A stretch of 64,000 nucleotides of DNA, taken from contig CANUEZ040000165.1 of the NCBI GenBank assembly GCA_948099385.1, forward strand, positions 74,501-138,500, read 5' to 3'. Shown here in pieces: positions 14,106 to 27,350 of this stretch. Position numbers and translations under genes: made by a program. The stretch comes from Fasciola hepatica (lineage: Eukaryota > Platyhelminthes > Trematoda > Plagiorchiida > Fasciolidae). Within the stretch, counting starts at the first letter, position 1. Each line of letters starts with the position of its first letter. The notes beneath the pieces are model-generated. The model had not been told where the DNA came from. It ran no database searches and worked only from the letters and a program-made list of their open reading frames with translations.

Positions 14106-14195
14106 GTACCGTGGTAGCTGAGCTGGTAGAGCCTCTGCCCGGTGAGCAGAAAATCGTCTTTTTGATGGCAGTTCACTGATTCGAGCTTCTGGATG
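14106..14195 (+). mobile_element. tRNA-like SINE head (plus strand)
   Basis: TAGCTGAGCTGG at 14,115-14,126 is a good A-box and is followed by TAGAGCCTCTGCCCGGTGAG. A degenerate B-box (TGATTCGAGCTTC) follows near 14,180. The spacing is too long for a normal tRNA, so I read it as a tRNA-derived SINE remnant. It diverges from the oppositely oriented copy just upstream. Confidence 0.5.
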
Positions 14196-14199
14196 CGAA

Positions 14200-16055
14200 A
14201 AAGTAAGTGGATTTTCCCCTACCTATAAAATCCAAAATAGTTATGACAAAACAGCCTAATAGTGAATGGTAATTACCTAATTACCAGCCAGAAAAAGCGC
14301 ATCAAATAGTTTCTTAAAAGTGGGGTACTGATGAAAATGATTACTTATCTCTATTGTATTATAAGTTACTGACTGTAAACGATGACAAGTCACAGAAATC
14401 AGATAGACGATAACACCATCGGGATACTATGTACGGGTTTGCCAAGCATCAGCGTGACCCCGTGTTTTATATTTCTAATATACTTCAACTCCTTCTATAC
14501 CAGATACCGCTACTTTGGATGAGTAACTAATTATAACCAGTGTTGTTGACAGTAAAGCGACTCACAATTAACCACCCGTCTTTTACTTCATTGGTGCAGA
14601 TTTGAATGCTTATCGGGGCCGAGAGCAATCGAAGTATCTCATAAATGATTATTAATAATGTTGCTTGTGTTTAGTCCTTTTCCGGTGTTAGGCGGTCCTC
14701 CTACATTGGCAACAACTAGCCCACTTTGACAAAAAGGGGAATCACAGTGTGAAAGACTCGTTTGTATCCATCATCGAAGAGTGCGCTTGTGAGATGTACA
14801 ACGATCTCCCACACTGTAGTACCATTTCGCCGGTCAATGAACTTGGTGAGAAGAATCTTGGAGATATTTATCCCATGACGTCATGTGCAAGGGTGTTTTA
14901 TTCAACAAATTTTCAATAATTCCTGAGATAGAGTCCTTCAGACTTAACTATGGCTCAATCGATGTGTAGATAAGGTTTATTTGGTGGTTTCAACAACGAC
15001 TTACCGAATCTGTTAGAAAACGTATTTCCCCACTTACATTCTAAAACTTTGTCCATGATCGGTTAAGTTACAAACATTTAAGTCGGACTGATCTACCCAC
15101 TAAACGAGAAGGCCAACGAATTCGGTCTATTCAATAAAATCAATGATCAGCTTGATAGCTCGACTGTTCTATTTTTCTGAATTTCAGCTGAAAAATCTAT
15201 CTAATCTGTCTGCTTCAACCGGTTTCTCACAGGGAATGACAATATCGTTTCACGGGATTTAGAAAAACAATAGCCGCAAAAGGCAACCCCGAGAAAAATT
15301 CCCACTTTCGGTCACCTAGTTCTCTTAGTTTACGGATAATGATGTTTTTACGCAAACAGAGGAAGATATCTTTGTAAAATATGCGTGTTTATTGTTTTAT
15401 TCCTTCAACACAGCACAACAGACAGTGCCTGCAACACAACGATGTGTATTCTCTGCTTGACTTTGTTGTTTCGTAATAGGGCAACAAAATTGGTGAATAC
15501 GTAGAATTTTCAGAAAAACTATAGTTCACATAAGGTCCGTCTCATAAGTAAATAGGAAATGTTTCTAGGCCACTATCAGGGAAGGGAAATGCGGTTCGGA
15601 AGGGTAAGTTGTTGCCATTTACCTTTACCTGTTTGTGGGTTTTCAGGGGTTATCACCAGAGATTAGATTTTAGAACCTATAATATTCAAAACTCCTTTAC
15701 TTTTATTTTCAGATAACTTTGCCTCTCAAACTAACGCCCTTTTGGGCGATTAGAGAACAAAATGGAACTTATGTAAACAAAACAGAACTAGGAATAATTT
15801 TACCGTGGTCACTTTCAACACCTGATAGGCAAAAATTGATCATCCAGAATTGTTCACGCCTTCTTCGGTTGTAGACATCATAGTAAGCGAATGAGTTTTT
15901 GTACAATATGGTATTTATGGTACATCACATATGCCTTTTCAAACAGCTCGCGAATACAGAATATGTCATCATTCAAGCTGATTGTTCCAATCATACATGC
16001 CTTTGTTCTCCGCAACCTTTGCATGAATGAAAAGACCAGTCTAAAAACCCTAATT

Positions 16056-16107
<52 letters not shown>

Positions 16108-17660
16108 TCTGTTCTTATTAACAAAAAGATGAACTTGTTTAACACTTGCTGTTAGATGATGACCAGAGTGTTTGCAACCAGTGCGTATGAATCAAAATAT
16201 TCTATCAGAAGGGTAGAAAATAAGTACTACCTACGTGCAATGCAAATGGGCAAAGAGCACTTTGTCAATGACTGTTCTATGCACGGTTATATCAACGTTT
16301 CATTGTTCCACTGCCTTTCTTGCTCTGCTTTAATTAGTTTGTGAATTTATCATATTGCTTTCACTGACATCAACAAATTCCCCACCTGAACAAAAGATAC
16401 TTTGGGAAATCTACTTAGTAGTAGTTCCCCGAATAACACGATCCTCAATATGGAATCTGATATATGATGCTTTACAACGTAAGTAGTCTATTGCGAAGTA
16501 AACCAAATGCTCTTATCTTAGTCTCCCTTCATAATCCCCCGTGAAAGTGGTGACTACATTAATACCAGTCGAGTAAAAGTGCTCCTTGAATGTTGGTCTC
16601 GTTCTATTGCTGAGTCTGATGTATCATTCAACAATTTTACATCTTTGTGGCAGCTGTAACCAGAAAGAGCTGTTTGATTTCCACAGTCTTCGAAGACTAA
16701 TAGACACAGCAAACGTCGGTAGATTGTTTCCAATTTGCACTTATCACTAGAACAGAAGAAAATCACTAATTATTTGAAAACATTTTTTCAAGCGATACTT
16801 AGCGGAACGACATTTTCTCATTGGACTCGCTGTTATCTTCTCGACATTGGCTTGGCTCGGCCTGATCAAGACCGTCAAAATATCATCTTGTCATGCACTT
16901 TGTGGGGAACATTTTCCACTTGGTAAACATCGAGATTCACAATCCATCTGCTCTAAAACCTGGTTCATCATTGCCACCCTGGTAATTTCACCCACGAAGT
17001 CCACAAGTCTTATTCTTCCTTAATCCAATGTTAATGTGCAATTCACCAGCGTGTTCAATGACGACCACGCTTATTTCTCTGAACCACTCTACTGTCGTCC
17101 CTCTCGGTGGGTCCGGAATCTGTGCAGAGACCAGAAAATTATTTCAGGGGGGGGCATGCCCTCCCACAGCTACGCTAGAAGACTAACTTGGGATTTATGT
17201 TGATCATTCAGATTGCCGTGGAACCGAACTTTCACTGACATCTAGTGCACAGAAAATGCTACATAATTAGGCAGTTGGTATTTCTTGAAGAAACTGCTTT
17301 TAAAAAGAAAAATATGGGGCAGCTGGAAGTCGCAAACAATTATGAAGTGCATTCGGTACAAAAGCACAGCAGACTCAGGTACCCCAAAAGTTTATGCGCT
17401 TAAGAAGACGAGGGATATTTTTTATCTGATTCTACTGGTTGGGAAAATCTTTCGGCAGAGGGAACTGCAGGTTAATATTTCGGCCAGTGTTTCCAGTTTG
17501 TACCGACTTATGAATTTTTGGTGCTTCAATAATCAAAGTACAAAAGGAAAGCCTGCTGTAGGCAGTTAAAGTACAACCTAGTTCACTGTGGCGGATGCCT
17601 TGTGCTGCTGTGATTTGGACAGATGTACTGTGTAGTCCATATGCAAAACATCAGAATCCC
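14200..17660. other. no recognisable gene apart from a TA microsatellite
   Basis: Open frames are short (94 codons or fewer) and not recognisable. The only clear structure is the TA repeat near 16,060. Confidence 0.5.
16060..16104. repeat. (TA)n microsatellite, about 45 bp
   Basis: An uninterrupted alternation of T and A. The YIYIYI-type reading frame over it is an artefact of the repeat. Confidence 0.95.
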
Positions 17661-17668
17661 TCCGCAAG

Positions 17669-17755
17669 GGCCTCGTAGCTCAGTTGGTGGAGCAGTCACG
17701 ATGCTAAGGTTACAATGGCATCCACGCCTGGGTTCGAATCCCAAAAGAGTTAGTG
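17669..17755 (+). mobile_element. tRNA-derived SINE or tRNA pseudogene
   Basis: Both polymerase III promoter boxes are close to canonical: A-box TAGCTCAGTTGG at 17,676-17,687 and B-box GGTTCGAATCC at 17,731-17,741. The A-to-B spacing exceeds that of a standard tRNA without a long variable arm. The acceptor ends (GGGCCTCG and CCCAAAAGAG) do not pair well. A SINE head is therefore likelier than a working tRNA gene. A structural search (tRNAscan-SE) would settle this. Confidence 0.6.
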
Positions 17756-18329
17756 CGTTTTACCACATGGATCATCCCAGATATTTATCACATCTGTCGA
17801 ACATCAATGAATAACCATTCTTACAAAATTTGGTTTCATCCCGTGTCTTCCATGTCTTTGTCTTTTCCTCGGGTTCATTTCACATCCAAACACAAATCAT
17901 GAAACAATTCATTAACAAATAGAAGTTCAACTAACAGTAAGCTACATTTGCATTTGTATGTCACGATCGCGCTTATACAAGCAGTATGCCGTCATTTCAA
18001 AAAATGGATGAAAAAAACGAAACAAATAACGACAAAATTTCACAAACCGAAATATTTTGGCCTGGATTTTCGCAAACAATTTTCAGTTGAAGTTCGTTTC
18101 AAGAACTTACAGAGAGTGAGTGCGGGAGATGCAAAACCTCATGAAGCTCAGTGAGTAACTCTGGTAATTTCCTAACTCACTGATAAAAACAGAGCAAAAC
18201 GGTGAAAGGAGATTTTGAGATGGTTAATTCACGAGGGAAGTTGACGGAATGCAGAACAATTGAATGAATCGGAGCGACAGAAAAACATGTCTGTGTGCAC
18301 TGGTTAGATAGCGTCCTGGAATATCCTGT

Positions 18330-18655
18330 GATCAAGGATCAAACAGGATTAAATAAGCCGACCAACGAGTTCTGTCGAAAACGTGTCAGTGGAGATAGAT
18401 GAGACGCGACCAAGCTGAGGCGCAGAGTTTTAAGGTCCTGTTATACAAGGCATGAAAAAATAACTCGGGAACGGTAAATAAGGATAGGAAAAGCACATTC
18501 GAACACCAATTTGGAAACAATTGACCAAAGTGTCCAAAACTGTCTGAACTTCCGTATTTGAAGGGAGAGACCTCGCATTTTCCCAGTACAGTTTTGAATG
18601 TGAATTGTCCATGGTAAATTGTTACCAAAGTTAACTCCCAATTATTTGGCTGAGC
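18330..18655 (-). pseudogene. Jockey-like non-LTR retrotransposon RT fragment (thumb and C-terminal part)
   Basis: The minus strand encodes LGVNFGNN...W..HI, then GKMRGLSLQIRKFRQF and CAFPILIY. This is the post-catalytic 'thumb' pattern of Jockey/CR1-type reverse transcriptases: the YLGV box, a K-rich helix and a PI-LY segment. The same pattern recurs at 30.4, 31.1 and 48.0 kb, which supports the family call. Several frames must be combined to follow it, and the catalytic RT core is not seen upstream, so it is a truncated dead copy. Weak upstream open frames to about 19,450 may belong to the same element, but I cannot confirm this. Confidence 0.7.
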
Positions 18656-18659
18656 TCAC

Positions 18660-21600
18660 TGTGGATGGCGATTTCGAACGGAAATTGCTAAATACACATT
18701 GAAGGCACTTGGAACGGCTCGAAGTTGAACCAAATCCAGTGGAAATTTTCTTATACAAGAGGAGATTTCGCCGAATTTTCCGAGATCAGATGGTTCAGCA
18801 ATCCAATTGTATGTATTTAGATTCGGCTTGGTTCTACAGGCGTCGAAGAAGGCAATTATTTCATTAGGGGAAATTAAGGACAAGAAAAATATTGATGTAA
18901 AACTGTTGTGAATAGAAAGGTCTAAAAAGTCAACAAGCTGCTTACAGAACGTTTTCATGCATAGACAAAAACAAAGTGAATTCCTGGTTCTGTCATCACG
19001 TCTATTTTATTCTTGCACTTTTCGTAGCAGAAGTTATAAGGTTGTTCCCGAGTGCCCAAAACATTTAGTATTCAAGACAGATCCTCGCTACGTTTTCTGA
19101 AATCAAAGCTGTTGTAAACAACCTGACGAAGAACAAAATCGTTGGCACTTTTAGGTGCCACATACGGGGGAAAACTGGTAGGTTGCCGATACCTGTGGAA
19201 AATGAAACGGGCGGTAAAATAGCAAACTGAATGATTGCAGAGCCGCTGAAAAGTGATTTCAAACATTTGTACCCTACCTTGGTATTCTGCATTATGTTGT
19301 AAAAATTATTAGAGAGCCGGGAAATAACTCGTGAGTTGCAATTGATAGCTACGGGCATTTGAAGAAGAGCATAACGGGGTAGTGAACAACAGGCTGATGA
19401 GCAATCAGAAACAAAGCGGACGGATCGGGCGAATCTTTCAAACAGTTTCATAATGAAGTGGATTAAGGAATTTAGAGCATCTAGTATAGGTCTGTTGGGT
19501 AAGGAAATATATTCATTTAGGTTTAAATACGACGCAGTATAGCCTTCTCGGCAATTGAAGTCCAGCTATTGTCAGAGTTATCGGACGAAAACGTTTTTCT
19601 GTGTCAACAGTTTCCGGTCTTTGGGAATTGTAATAAAAGTGACCGGTTGCCATTATTCAGGAAATGAGCAGTTTGATGGAGATTTGTTCAACAAAACTGT
19701 TGTAGGTTCTGAAAACTGGTTAACCTCATGCTTGTTAATTTTAGGAGAGAGGCCATTCAAATCTGTAAGAGACGGAGCTTTTGGCTTGAGAAGGATCTAA
19801 AATTTGTTAAACTTCAAGAATGGTTCAAATTCTGTACTATTACGGGGAGAATACGGGGAGAAAAGTCATAAAAGGGTGAACAAAGTAGTGTTGAACTGGT
19901 CTATACCCATGTAGTCGTCGCAGAATTTTGTTTCCTCACCACAGAGTAGCTTCTTACCACTCAGTAGACAATTGGAATTCCGTGTTTTTGGAAAATGTGT
20001 TGCGAGCGACACGTTCAGTCGTTTTTTCTGCCTCAATTAGACTCTGTTGTTCTCACATGACAGAAGTACTGGGTAGCATGTTTCTACGAAATTTTCATCA
20101 ACGACGTAATTCTGAGTCTCCGTCTGGTTATTTTCACAAGTATGCTGAAGTGAAGTGTAATGACCAAACTGCACTAAACGAAGCCTGAGTGGAAGTGAAC
20201 TGCCTGCTGAATGTATTCGAATCCTATTTGTACATGGTCGAAACTTTAGATGCACAGCAGTTGAGCTACGACCCCAGTGGACAACGATCAAGACAGTGTC
20301 ATTTGCTGTTTAATAATACAACTTCGAATGGGGTGCTTGATAGCTAGAACACAATAATGAAAACAGCATCAATATTTCAATTGGGATAGATTGGTAATAC
20401 ATTGTAAAGATTATGGTGTAAAAGTAGAAGTTTCATTGATATTCATACATTGGTTTAAAAGTAGTTTAGCTCGGACTGATTTCACTATGCTGTATGTCCA
20501 AGCTTTGGATAAGGTAGCAATAAATCGTCAAACAGAATGTTTGTGAAATTCAAAAGTGTAAACAAGACGAAATTTTCTGTAATTTTACTTCATAAATAGT
20601 TTTCAAACACTTATCATAAGATCCACATCTAGTAAAAGTCTCATTCCAGTAAAAAATTTGCAATGAAAACTACAAGTGGATCATTTTGACGGTAAATTAC
20701 AATTCAATTTCCGCTGGATAGCACTAACTAGGAAAATCCGAATGAAACCGATTGCTTAATTTGCCCATTTTTATAAACACCGGAAACAATCTTTCAGATG
20801 ATAGTTGCATTGTGATATCAATTTCTGTAAAGCCAGAAAACCAAGGTATTGTATCAAATATTTTACCAGCCGACCAATTTACATCACGGCTTCTTTTTTG
20901 GAGGCATTTGCAAAAAGGCTTAGATCCCAACGAAAAAGCTTACTTCTCTCATATCTCCCTTCTCAGAATTCAGAAAAAACGTTACAGTATTCGATTTTTG
21001 TAATCTATTCATCACAACAGTTATTTCACTGATCTTTTGCTTGTATAGTATTACGCAAAGTATTTGAAGGAGGAAGAATTCTATTTCACCCAGCTTTCCA
21101 GTCTATGAAGTTTAAAGGTCAATTCATGTAGATATATTCGTTTGCGCTAGACAGGGACAATTTAAAAGGTGGAGTTCGTGACTCGCCAAAATGTTCTTGT
21201 TATTACAGTGGTTATCCCACTTGGCATAAAAAGATATGTTTACTGCGAAAGCCCCGTGATTGCAATAGAAGACAACTCTGTCACCAAAAGTAATCTCAGT
21301 GCTTCGTTAGTTGGACAAATCCACCGCACTGGATTGCATACAGCCGCCATCACACACGTCAGTCGTCAGAAATAAAAGTATGCTTGTAAGTGTGGTACTA
21401 CCCATCTCACTTTCGTAACGATCGCGATACAAGTTCCTTTTCCCATTTCCCTTTTGTCTGATGCACCTCCGAACTTTCCGTGAGACTGGATATTTCCTAA
21501 ATCCAGTGCAGTTTGTCTGAGGTCTTGGCTGAAAAGACATATTTCATCAGAAGAACAACATTGGAGAGTTAATAACTGCTTTTAATGATTCCTAATCTTC

Positions 21601-22500
21601 CCTCACTTGTTGTATGGGTGACAGGTAAGCTTTCTATTGGCCGTTGGCTGGGTTGAGGGGCTCTTTTACAAGAGTAAGGAAAAACAAGAAAACCTGAGAA
21701 AGATAATGAAAAATTGAATATTTCGCTTGGTTTCCATAAAAGCACAAGTTCGTAAATGCTACAGTTGAAGAGACAGTTTTCGATGCCTAAGAAGTGCTTC
21801 GGATTTAGGTAGATAAAAACATATTGTGCAACAAAAAATGTTATGTTACTGAGGTTAGTGCATTCTGATAGACATCGAGTAGCTGAAAGCCTATAATTTC
21901 GGAACCACATTATATTTCATTTTGCTTTGCTGACGAACAAGTCGAATATCTCGAGTTCTAGTGCTTCAGCACAGTGAGTGACTGTAACGCTTTCTCAAAC
22001 ATTTTTGCCAATGTGCTCTGACAGTCGCTCAATAACACGTCGGAGAAAATGGGATCTAGAAGATCTCTATACTTTCAAAACAGTTACTTCAAAATCAAAA
22101 TACAAATTTCGATTTCATATAAGACTGAGATACGAAAATCATTCAATTAGAATGGATTGACCGGTATTTTTTAGGTGTTGCCAAGTACACAGCTCACTAT
22201 CTCACAAATGGATTCTGTGAACAAAAGTAATTTACCTGTAACTTAGTGTATTTATGGGAACTCGGTTAAGCATGATCGATGATGCGATTTTGAACAAACA
22301 GTATGAGCAATGTTATTTAGGCTTTCCATTTTGGATTGAAGCAGACAACATCGAGTCGTGCAATGTAGTAGCACGGCATCCTTTTTCACTCTAGCGAAGT
22401 TCAGTTTCTTTGAAGTCCAATGACCAGCAATAGTGATGCGTCTGTGTTCCGTTTGGCTCGGATTTCAAACATACGTATTATAATTCATCATCCAGTATCA
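18660..22500. other. no recognisable gene
   Basis: Two minus-strand frames at 18,656-18,958 (100 codons) and 19,065-19,451 (128 codons) lie just upstream of the RT fragment and could be its eroded 5' part. They match nothing I can name. The rest shows no recognisable content. Confidence 0.4.
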
Positions 22501-22504
22501 ACCC

Positions 22505-22650
22505 TCAAGTAGCTACTAAAACAATGAAGGCGTTATACAACAGTTTCATCTAGCTTATTGGGAATCATCAGCAGTCTACTTCCACGTTGCCCTCTCTAGG
22601 ACTTGAACCTAAATCGGATGACTGTGAATGAAACTGGTTGGCTATCAGTG
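22505..22650 (-). mobile_element. tRNA-derived SINE (copy 2, same family as 12.7 kb)
   Basis: On the minus strand a B-box GGTTCAAGTCC lies near 22,600-22,612. It is followed by a body reading GCTGATGATTCCCAATAAG and then GATGAAACTGTTGTATAACG, clearly related to the body at 12,750-12,800. The A-box half is eroded. Sharing both head position and body between distant copies on opposite strands is what defines this as a SINE family and not a tRNA pseudogene. Confidence 0.65.
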
Positions 22651-22659
22651 GTTTGTTGC

Positions 22660-25600
22660 TCGTATGTATAACATGAAACAGTGCTCTGCCGTCATTGGCT
22701 TTTTACACGACAAAATCCCTCTGCGCGCTAAGTCAACTGACTCCTACAGTGGACAAATTTTTCGTAGAGGCCGGGGTGCAAGTTCATTCCGGTGATGACA
22801 AACAACAGAGCTGTCATCTGTGAACGTTCACTGAAAATCTTCTTTAACAACGATAAGGCGGCTTTAAGAGGCTTTCTTGGTTTTAATTGATAAGCTAAGC
22901 TGAGATACGGCATGATGAATTTTATGATATCTCAATCACATTTTCTACTGCTGACGCTTGTGTGCTGAGGGAAAATTTAGAGGGGTCTGAAATTCCTTAT
23001 TGAAAATTAGCCATGATAATGGTTGCCCGCAGGGAATGAAATGTTAGCTGGTTATAACGTGTTCATCGACAGTACCATGCTATTAACAGCAAATTTCCTG
23101 GATAAGTGTCTCTTTTAGATCAGTATCTTACATCGTGTTTTGACAACGTCTTCCATATCTACAACATCCTGTCTATAGAGGAATGATAAAATGAATATCC
23201 GTCGATAGGTATACGTTTTCAGCTTATTTGGTTGCTATGCCAAGTTAAACAACAGTGTTCATATATTGCCACTAGGCAGCGAAATGCCAACGACAAGTGT
23301 AAAGTTGATACCATACGTAATGTCTGGGTTTCGTGGGCATCAGACTTCTTCGATTTAATGATTGCTTTGTACGTACCCTTAGTCGGATCTATTGAATTGT
23401 GACATTTCAAGCATTCCACAGTTTATGGATCAAGAATGTCATTGACATCCGTAAGCAAGTACAATGTTTGCACCTCACGATCGACGCTAGTCCGATGTTA
23501 CTGTGCATCAAGTAATGAGAATTCAGTGCTCGGAACGGATTCAAACAGAAACATTTGCCAACTATGAAAGATTATAACATGTAGCTTAAAAACCGAACAG
23601 TGCGGATATTTCATATCCTAATCGTAGAACACTATTAGGTAGGTTATGGGGATTTGGCTTACTGCTTCGGCGGTTATGCTTACTGAGAAACAAATTACAG
23701 CTGTAAGCATCAAACTGCCCCGAATAGAAGACAAGTGATTTCCTACGATCTTTAAATATTCGATTGTGCCTAAATTAAACCAATATGTGGATTGAGAAAT
23801 AGTTCCATCAAAAAGTTGTAGAACATTCCAAAGTAAAATACATTTTTTGTCTCCGTCACTCTCCCGATCAAAATAAAATATACTGCGAAATTGAAATAGA
23901 TTCTCTGACAACTAATACTGAAACTGGTTCAAAATCTTTTATTAAATGGAATAGCCAGGGGAATTTTTAGTGTTACAGGTTTGTCGTGAAAACATTTCTA
24001 CGGTGGTTTTGAAGAAAATAAAGTTGAACGCCCTGCTCAGGTTATCACGGTGCCTTGTCTTTCATGAGTTTTCACAATCGACAAGCATAATCGGTACGGC
24101 TAGTTTCACACCTGAGATACCCATCGAGCAAGTTGTTGGCTTCATTGTCTTTCAACGACAGTTCTGGAGCTATGCTGACTTTCGTTTTGTTCTAAAGTAG
24201 CTGTCAGTGATGTCGTATGAAAGACTGCGGATATCTGTCGGCTTCACAAGTTTTGGGCTGGAAGTTACTCTCCTCTTTCAATGTGTTACTTGTACAAATT
24301 CGACGTAATATTTTCAATAAGTTTCGGACAAAGCAGATCTGGAACTTCTTGAGGGCGAATTTAGCGAAATAGGAAAACTGTTCTTATCACGTATTTTTGC
24401 TATGCACTGGCCCTCGGATTATTCGTTGCTCATTTTCCGTATCTACAGTGTTTCTTGCTATCACCTCTATGTTTGGTGAGCTGAATTTTCAGGTATAGGT
24501 TGAATTGATAGAACATCTTTTCACGTTGGCCATCGGCTTTCTCAACGATAAAGATATCACCCACGAAGAGTCGATTTTTTGTATTCCCTTTAGGTTCAAG
24601 GTTCACCTCAATGAACAAGCTTTTTGAGTGTATAACTTGGATGGTTTGACCGAATACCCACAAACAACAGGGATCACATTAGGATTTACTATAAGGCGTA
24701 CGGACCAATGTCTGGTACGTGCGATGCGATCTGTCAAATAAAAAAGTCTAAGTATTTCTCCTGGATGCTAATGAGTGAACACAATTATGAGGTGTTTCAG
24801 TGGTGGAAAACTTTTACTTTGGTGATAGTGAAACCTACGTCCTACCGCTTTTCTCTGTCAAGTTTATCATATCACGATACTGAGTTAGACATTTGTAAGC
24901 CCCAGGTGGGCCTCGATCGGAGCGGACAAATGGGTCTGCCTGGATTTCCCACAAAAAATGCAAACTTCTGCGTTAACCTGACTGACCACACTAGGTTGCT
25001 TCTCATATGTAGCAGTGTTCCGCACACTTCCATTAGCACAGAAGTCGTTATTTTTCCGCGATCACCATTCACACTGTAACCGAACTGGTATGTCTAACTA
25101 ACTATTCGGAAGCACAATGATAATTAACCACTTCTGAAATCAGCTTTTCCCTCACAATGGATGTTTCTGACGGACACTTCGATCACGTAATTAACTTCCT
25201 TGGTTGTGCTGAAGTACCAAATACCTGAACAGGGAGAACAAGATTATATGGACGTGTTGGCTATTCCCACTGCCTGTGTTCATAAATCAGTTAAGGGTGG
25301 CAATACACAATCATCAGATCCCCAGAGGTGTTCATGGCAGTTTCATTTCCGTATTTGCTGTTAGGAGAATTCCACATCTCGATCAAAAAAGCAGTTTTTC
25401 TGTAGATCGATATCCAACCAAACTTTAAATGAGACGCAATGCGGCACACTTTCTGTCGATAAACGAGCAGCTTCTGAATTCAGGCAGATTAGGTGATTAC
25501 ATTGATATTGTTTGACACAACTTAGTAAGTTACATCAAGGCAGTCGTTTCAGTTTTGAGTTTTATACAGCTTGAGTCACTTTTGGTTCTCATCCACATCG

Positions 25601-25925
25601 ATGATCATAGTTTTCAATCAAATTTTATGTAATCATATAGTGAATCACTTACACCCATAAACATAGTGACATAGATTATCATGCCAAAATTGCCAAAAAA
25701 ACCTTCTTGTTTGAATTGAAAGCCCAAATAATATCACAGAGGGCAGAAGAAATAAAGAGGTAGGTAACAAACCGTTTTTATCACAAAACGTGGTAAAGGT
25801 CAAAACTGATTGTCACAACTTGCCATGAAATAAATTACTTAGACCCTTTTTATTCACCGTCATATACCTTTGAAGCATCATCGACAGTCTGTCGTGGTAT
25901 TTCTTAAAACAAACTGAATAAGACT
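22660..25925. other. no recognisable gene
   Basis: The longest frame (24,708-25,079, 123 codons) has no recognisable domain. I see no repeat, RNA gene or transposon motif. Confidence 0.45.
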
Positions 25926-26159
25926 TCATTTTTATTACTTTTATGCAGCTAGATGGTGCGAGAGGATTAGTCGGCTTCATGGATGTCACGCATGGCACTT
26001 GCCCATGGGCAAAGGTAGGCTGCGAGACTAGAGCAGGAGGGAAGCCAGTTCTGCTTCCATTTACAGATGTCTTACACCGACTGAAGTCCCAATTCCTCAG
26101 GGCCTGAGTTGACAGTACTAAACCTTGTTTTCAGCTGTCCTCCAAAGCAACAGTACCAT

Positions 26160-27350
26160 CCTAGTCAAGGAATAGAACGGAGGTACTGTTTTGAGACCTC
26201 CCTGTCTGAAAGTTGAAGGCCATTTCCAAGACTGGAGAAATACTTATATCCAAGCAGCGCTGTCTCTTCGGGTCGTATGAAAACTTTTAACGCCAAACCA
26301 CTTTCAGGATACTTTGCAGACAGCAGTGGTGAGACAGTTTCAGTCTTCTGGTGTCTTTGACGTGCAATGGCTACGTTTCGCAGCTGTAGGTCGGTACTGG
26401 ACTGATAGCTGTCTTGAAGAAGCAGAATGTTTGTCCGGAGACTGATTTCGTTGCGTGCCCGGAGTGCATTACGATGATGGAGAAAAGCAATCATGGCACT
26501 GTCAACGCACAATCTGACTTCGTGTTTAGCTTGGTCTTTTGGTAGAATCGTGGAGCCCAGATATTTGAAAGCCTAGACGTGCTCCATTTCTTCACCCAAC
26601 ATGTATATCGATGGGATGTATTGGGTAGCTCACAACAAAATGATTTTGGCCTTCAACGGATTGATCTCTCGACCCATGGATTATTCAAGGTGTTCCACGC
26701 TATTCCCAACCGGCTATAAGGCGGCTAGGCTGTATCCAGGGATGACGATGTAGCTTGCGAATTTCAAGTCGACGAAGAAAATTTTAACGGTCAACTGAAT
26801 ATCATGGCGAGTGCCTGATGCTTTATCCAGCCGATTTCGAGATTAAACAGCGCTGCCGATAAAGGAAAGCCTTACCCAACACCAGAATTGAGAGAGGAGT
26901 CATTAGGTTCTTCTCCGTAGACGCGTATTCTCGCAGGCGTATTTGTGTAGCACAACTTCATGGGACTGGCAAGCTTCAGAGGCACTAAATTTGCTTGCAG
27001 TGTAATCCATAGAGATTTTCTATCAGATGAGTTAAAGGAATCCAAAAACCAACGAAACAAGCTACAGTCAGTTTTCGAAACTGAAACCTATATTCTTGTA
27101 TCCTGTGGAGGAAGAAAATTTGATCCACGCACCGTCTGCCACGGGGGAAGCCCCCTTGATTGGGGCGAGTGCATGAATCCCACAACATTGGAAATTGGTT
27201 CAACAAAAGCAAGGGCAATATTTTGGAGGCCACGTTGAGTGAAATTATGCCACGGTACTTTGCGCACACAGTCCTGTCGTCCTTTTTTGAAAAAGGGAGT
27301 AATAATGAAGTTCCCCGGTAAAACGAGAACATATAATGTCAATAACACGT
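26160..27350 (-). pseudogene. RTE-like reverse transcriptase and thumb
   Basis: Minus-strand segments include TPFFKKG followed by YRGIISLNVASKILPLLLL (RT motif 1), GGFPRGRRCVDQIFFLHRIQ (motif 2), and an FLD-like segment with SLWITLQANL (motif A region). SGVG, an LFNLEIGWI-like block (motif B) and FKYLGS-like and H.NALRARNEISLRT thumb blocks follow near 26,570-26,420. Frames switch at least three times. The active-site YADD box cannot be found intact. The motif order identifies an RTE-type RT that is long dead. Confidence 0.75.

Noticed and set aside
15891..16121. 76-codon frame ending in an IYIYIY tail
   Set aside because: Created by the shorter TA microsatellite; the rest of the frame has no recognisable domain.
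17669..17755. Functional tRNA gene
   Set aside because: Promoter boxes are good, but the box spacing and unpaired acceptor ends argue for a SINE head.
18656..19451. Two minus-strand frames as the 5' part of the 18.5 kb RT element
   Set aside because: The position is suggestive, but I could not match the peptides to endonuclease or RT motifs, so they are not annotated as such.
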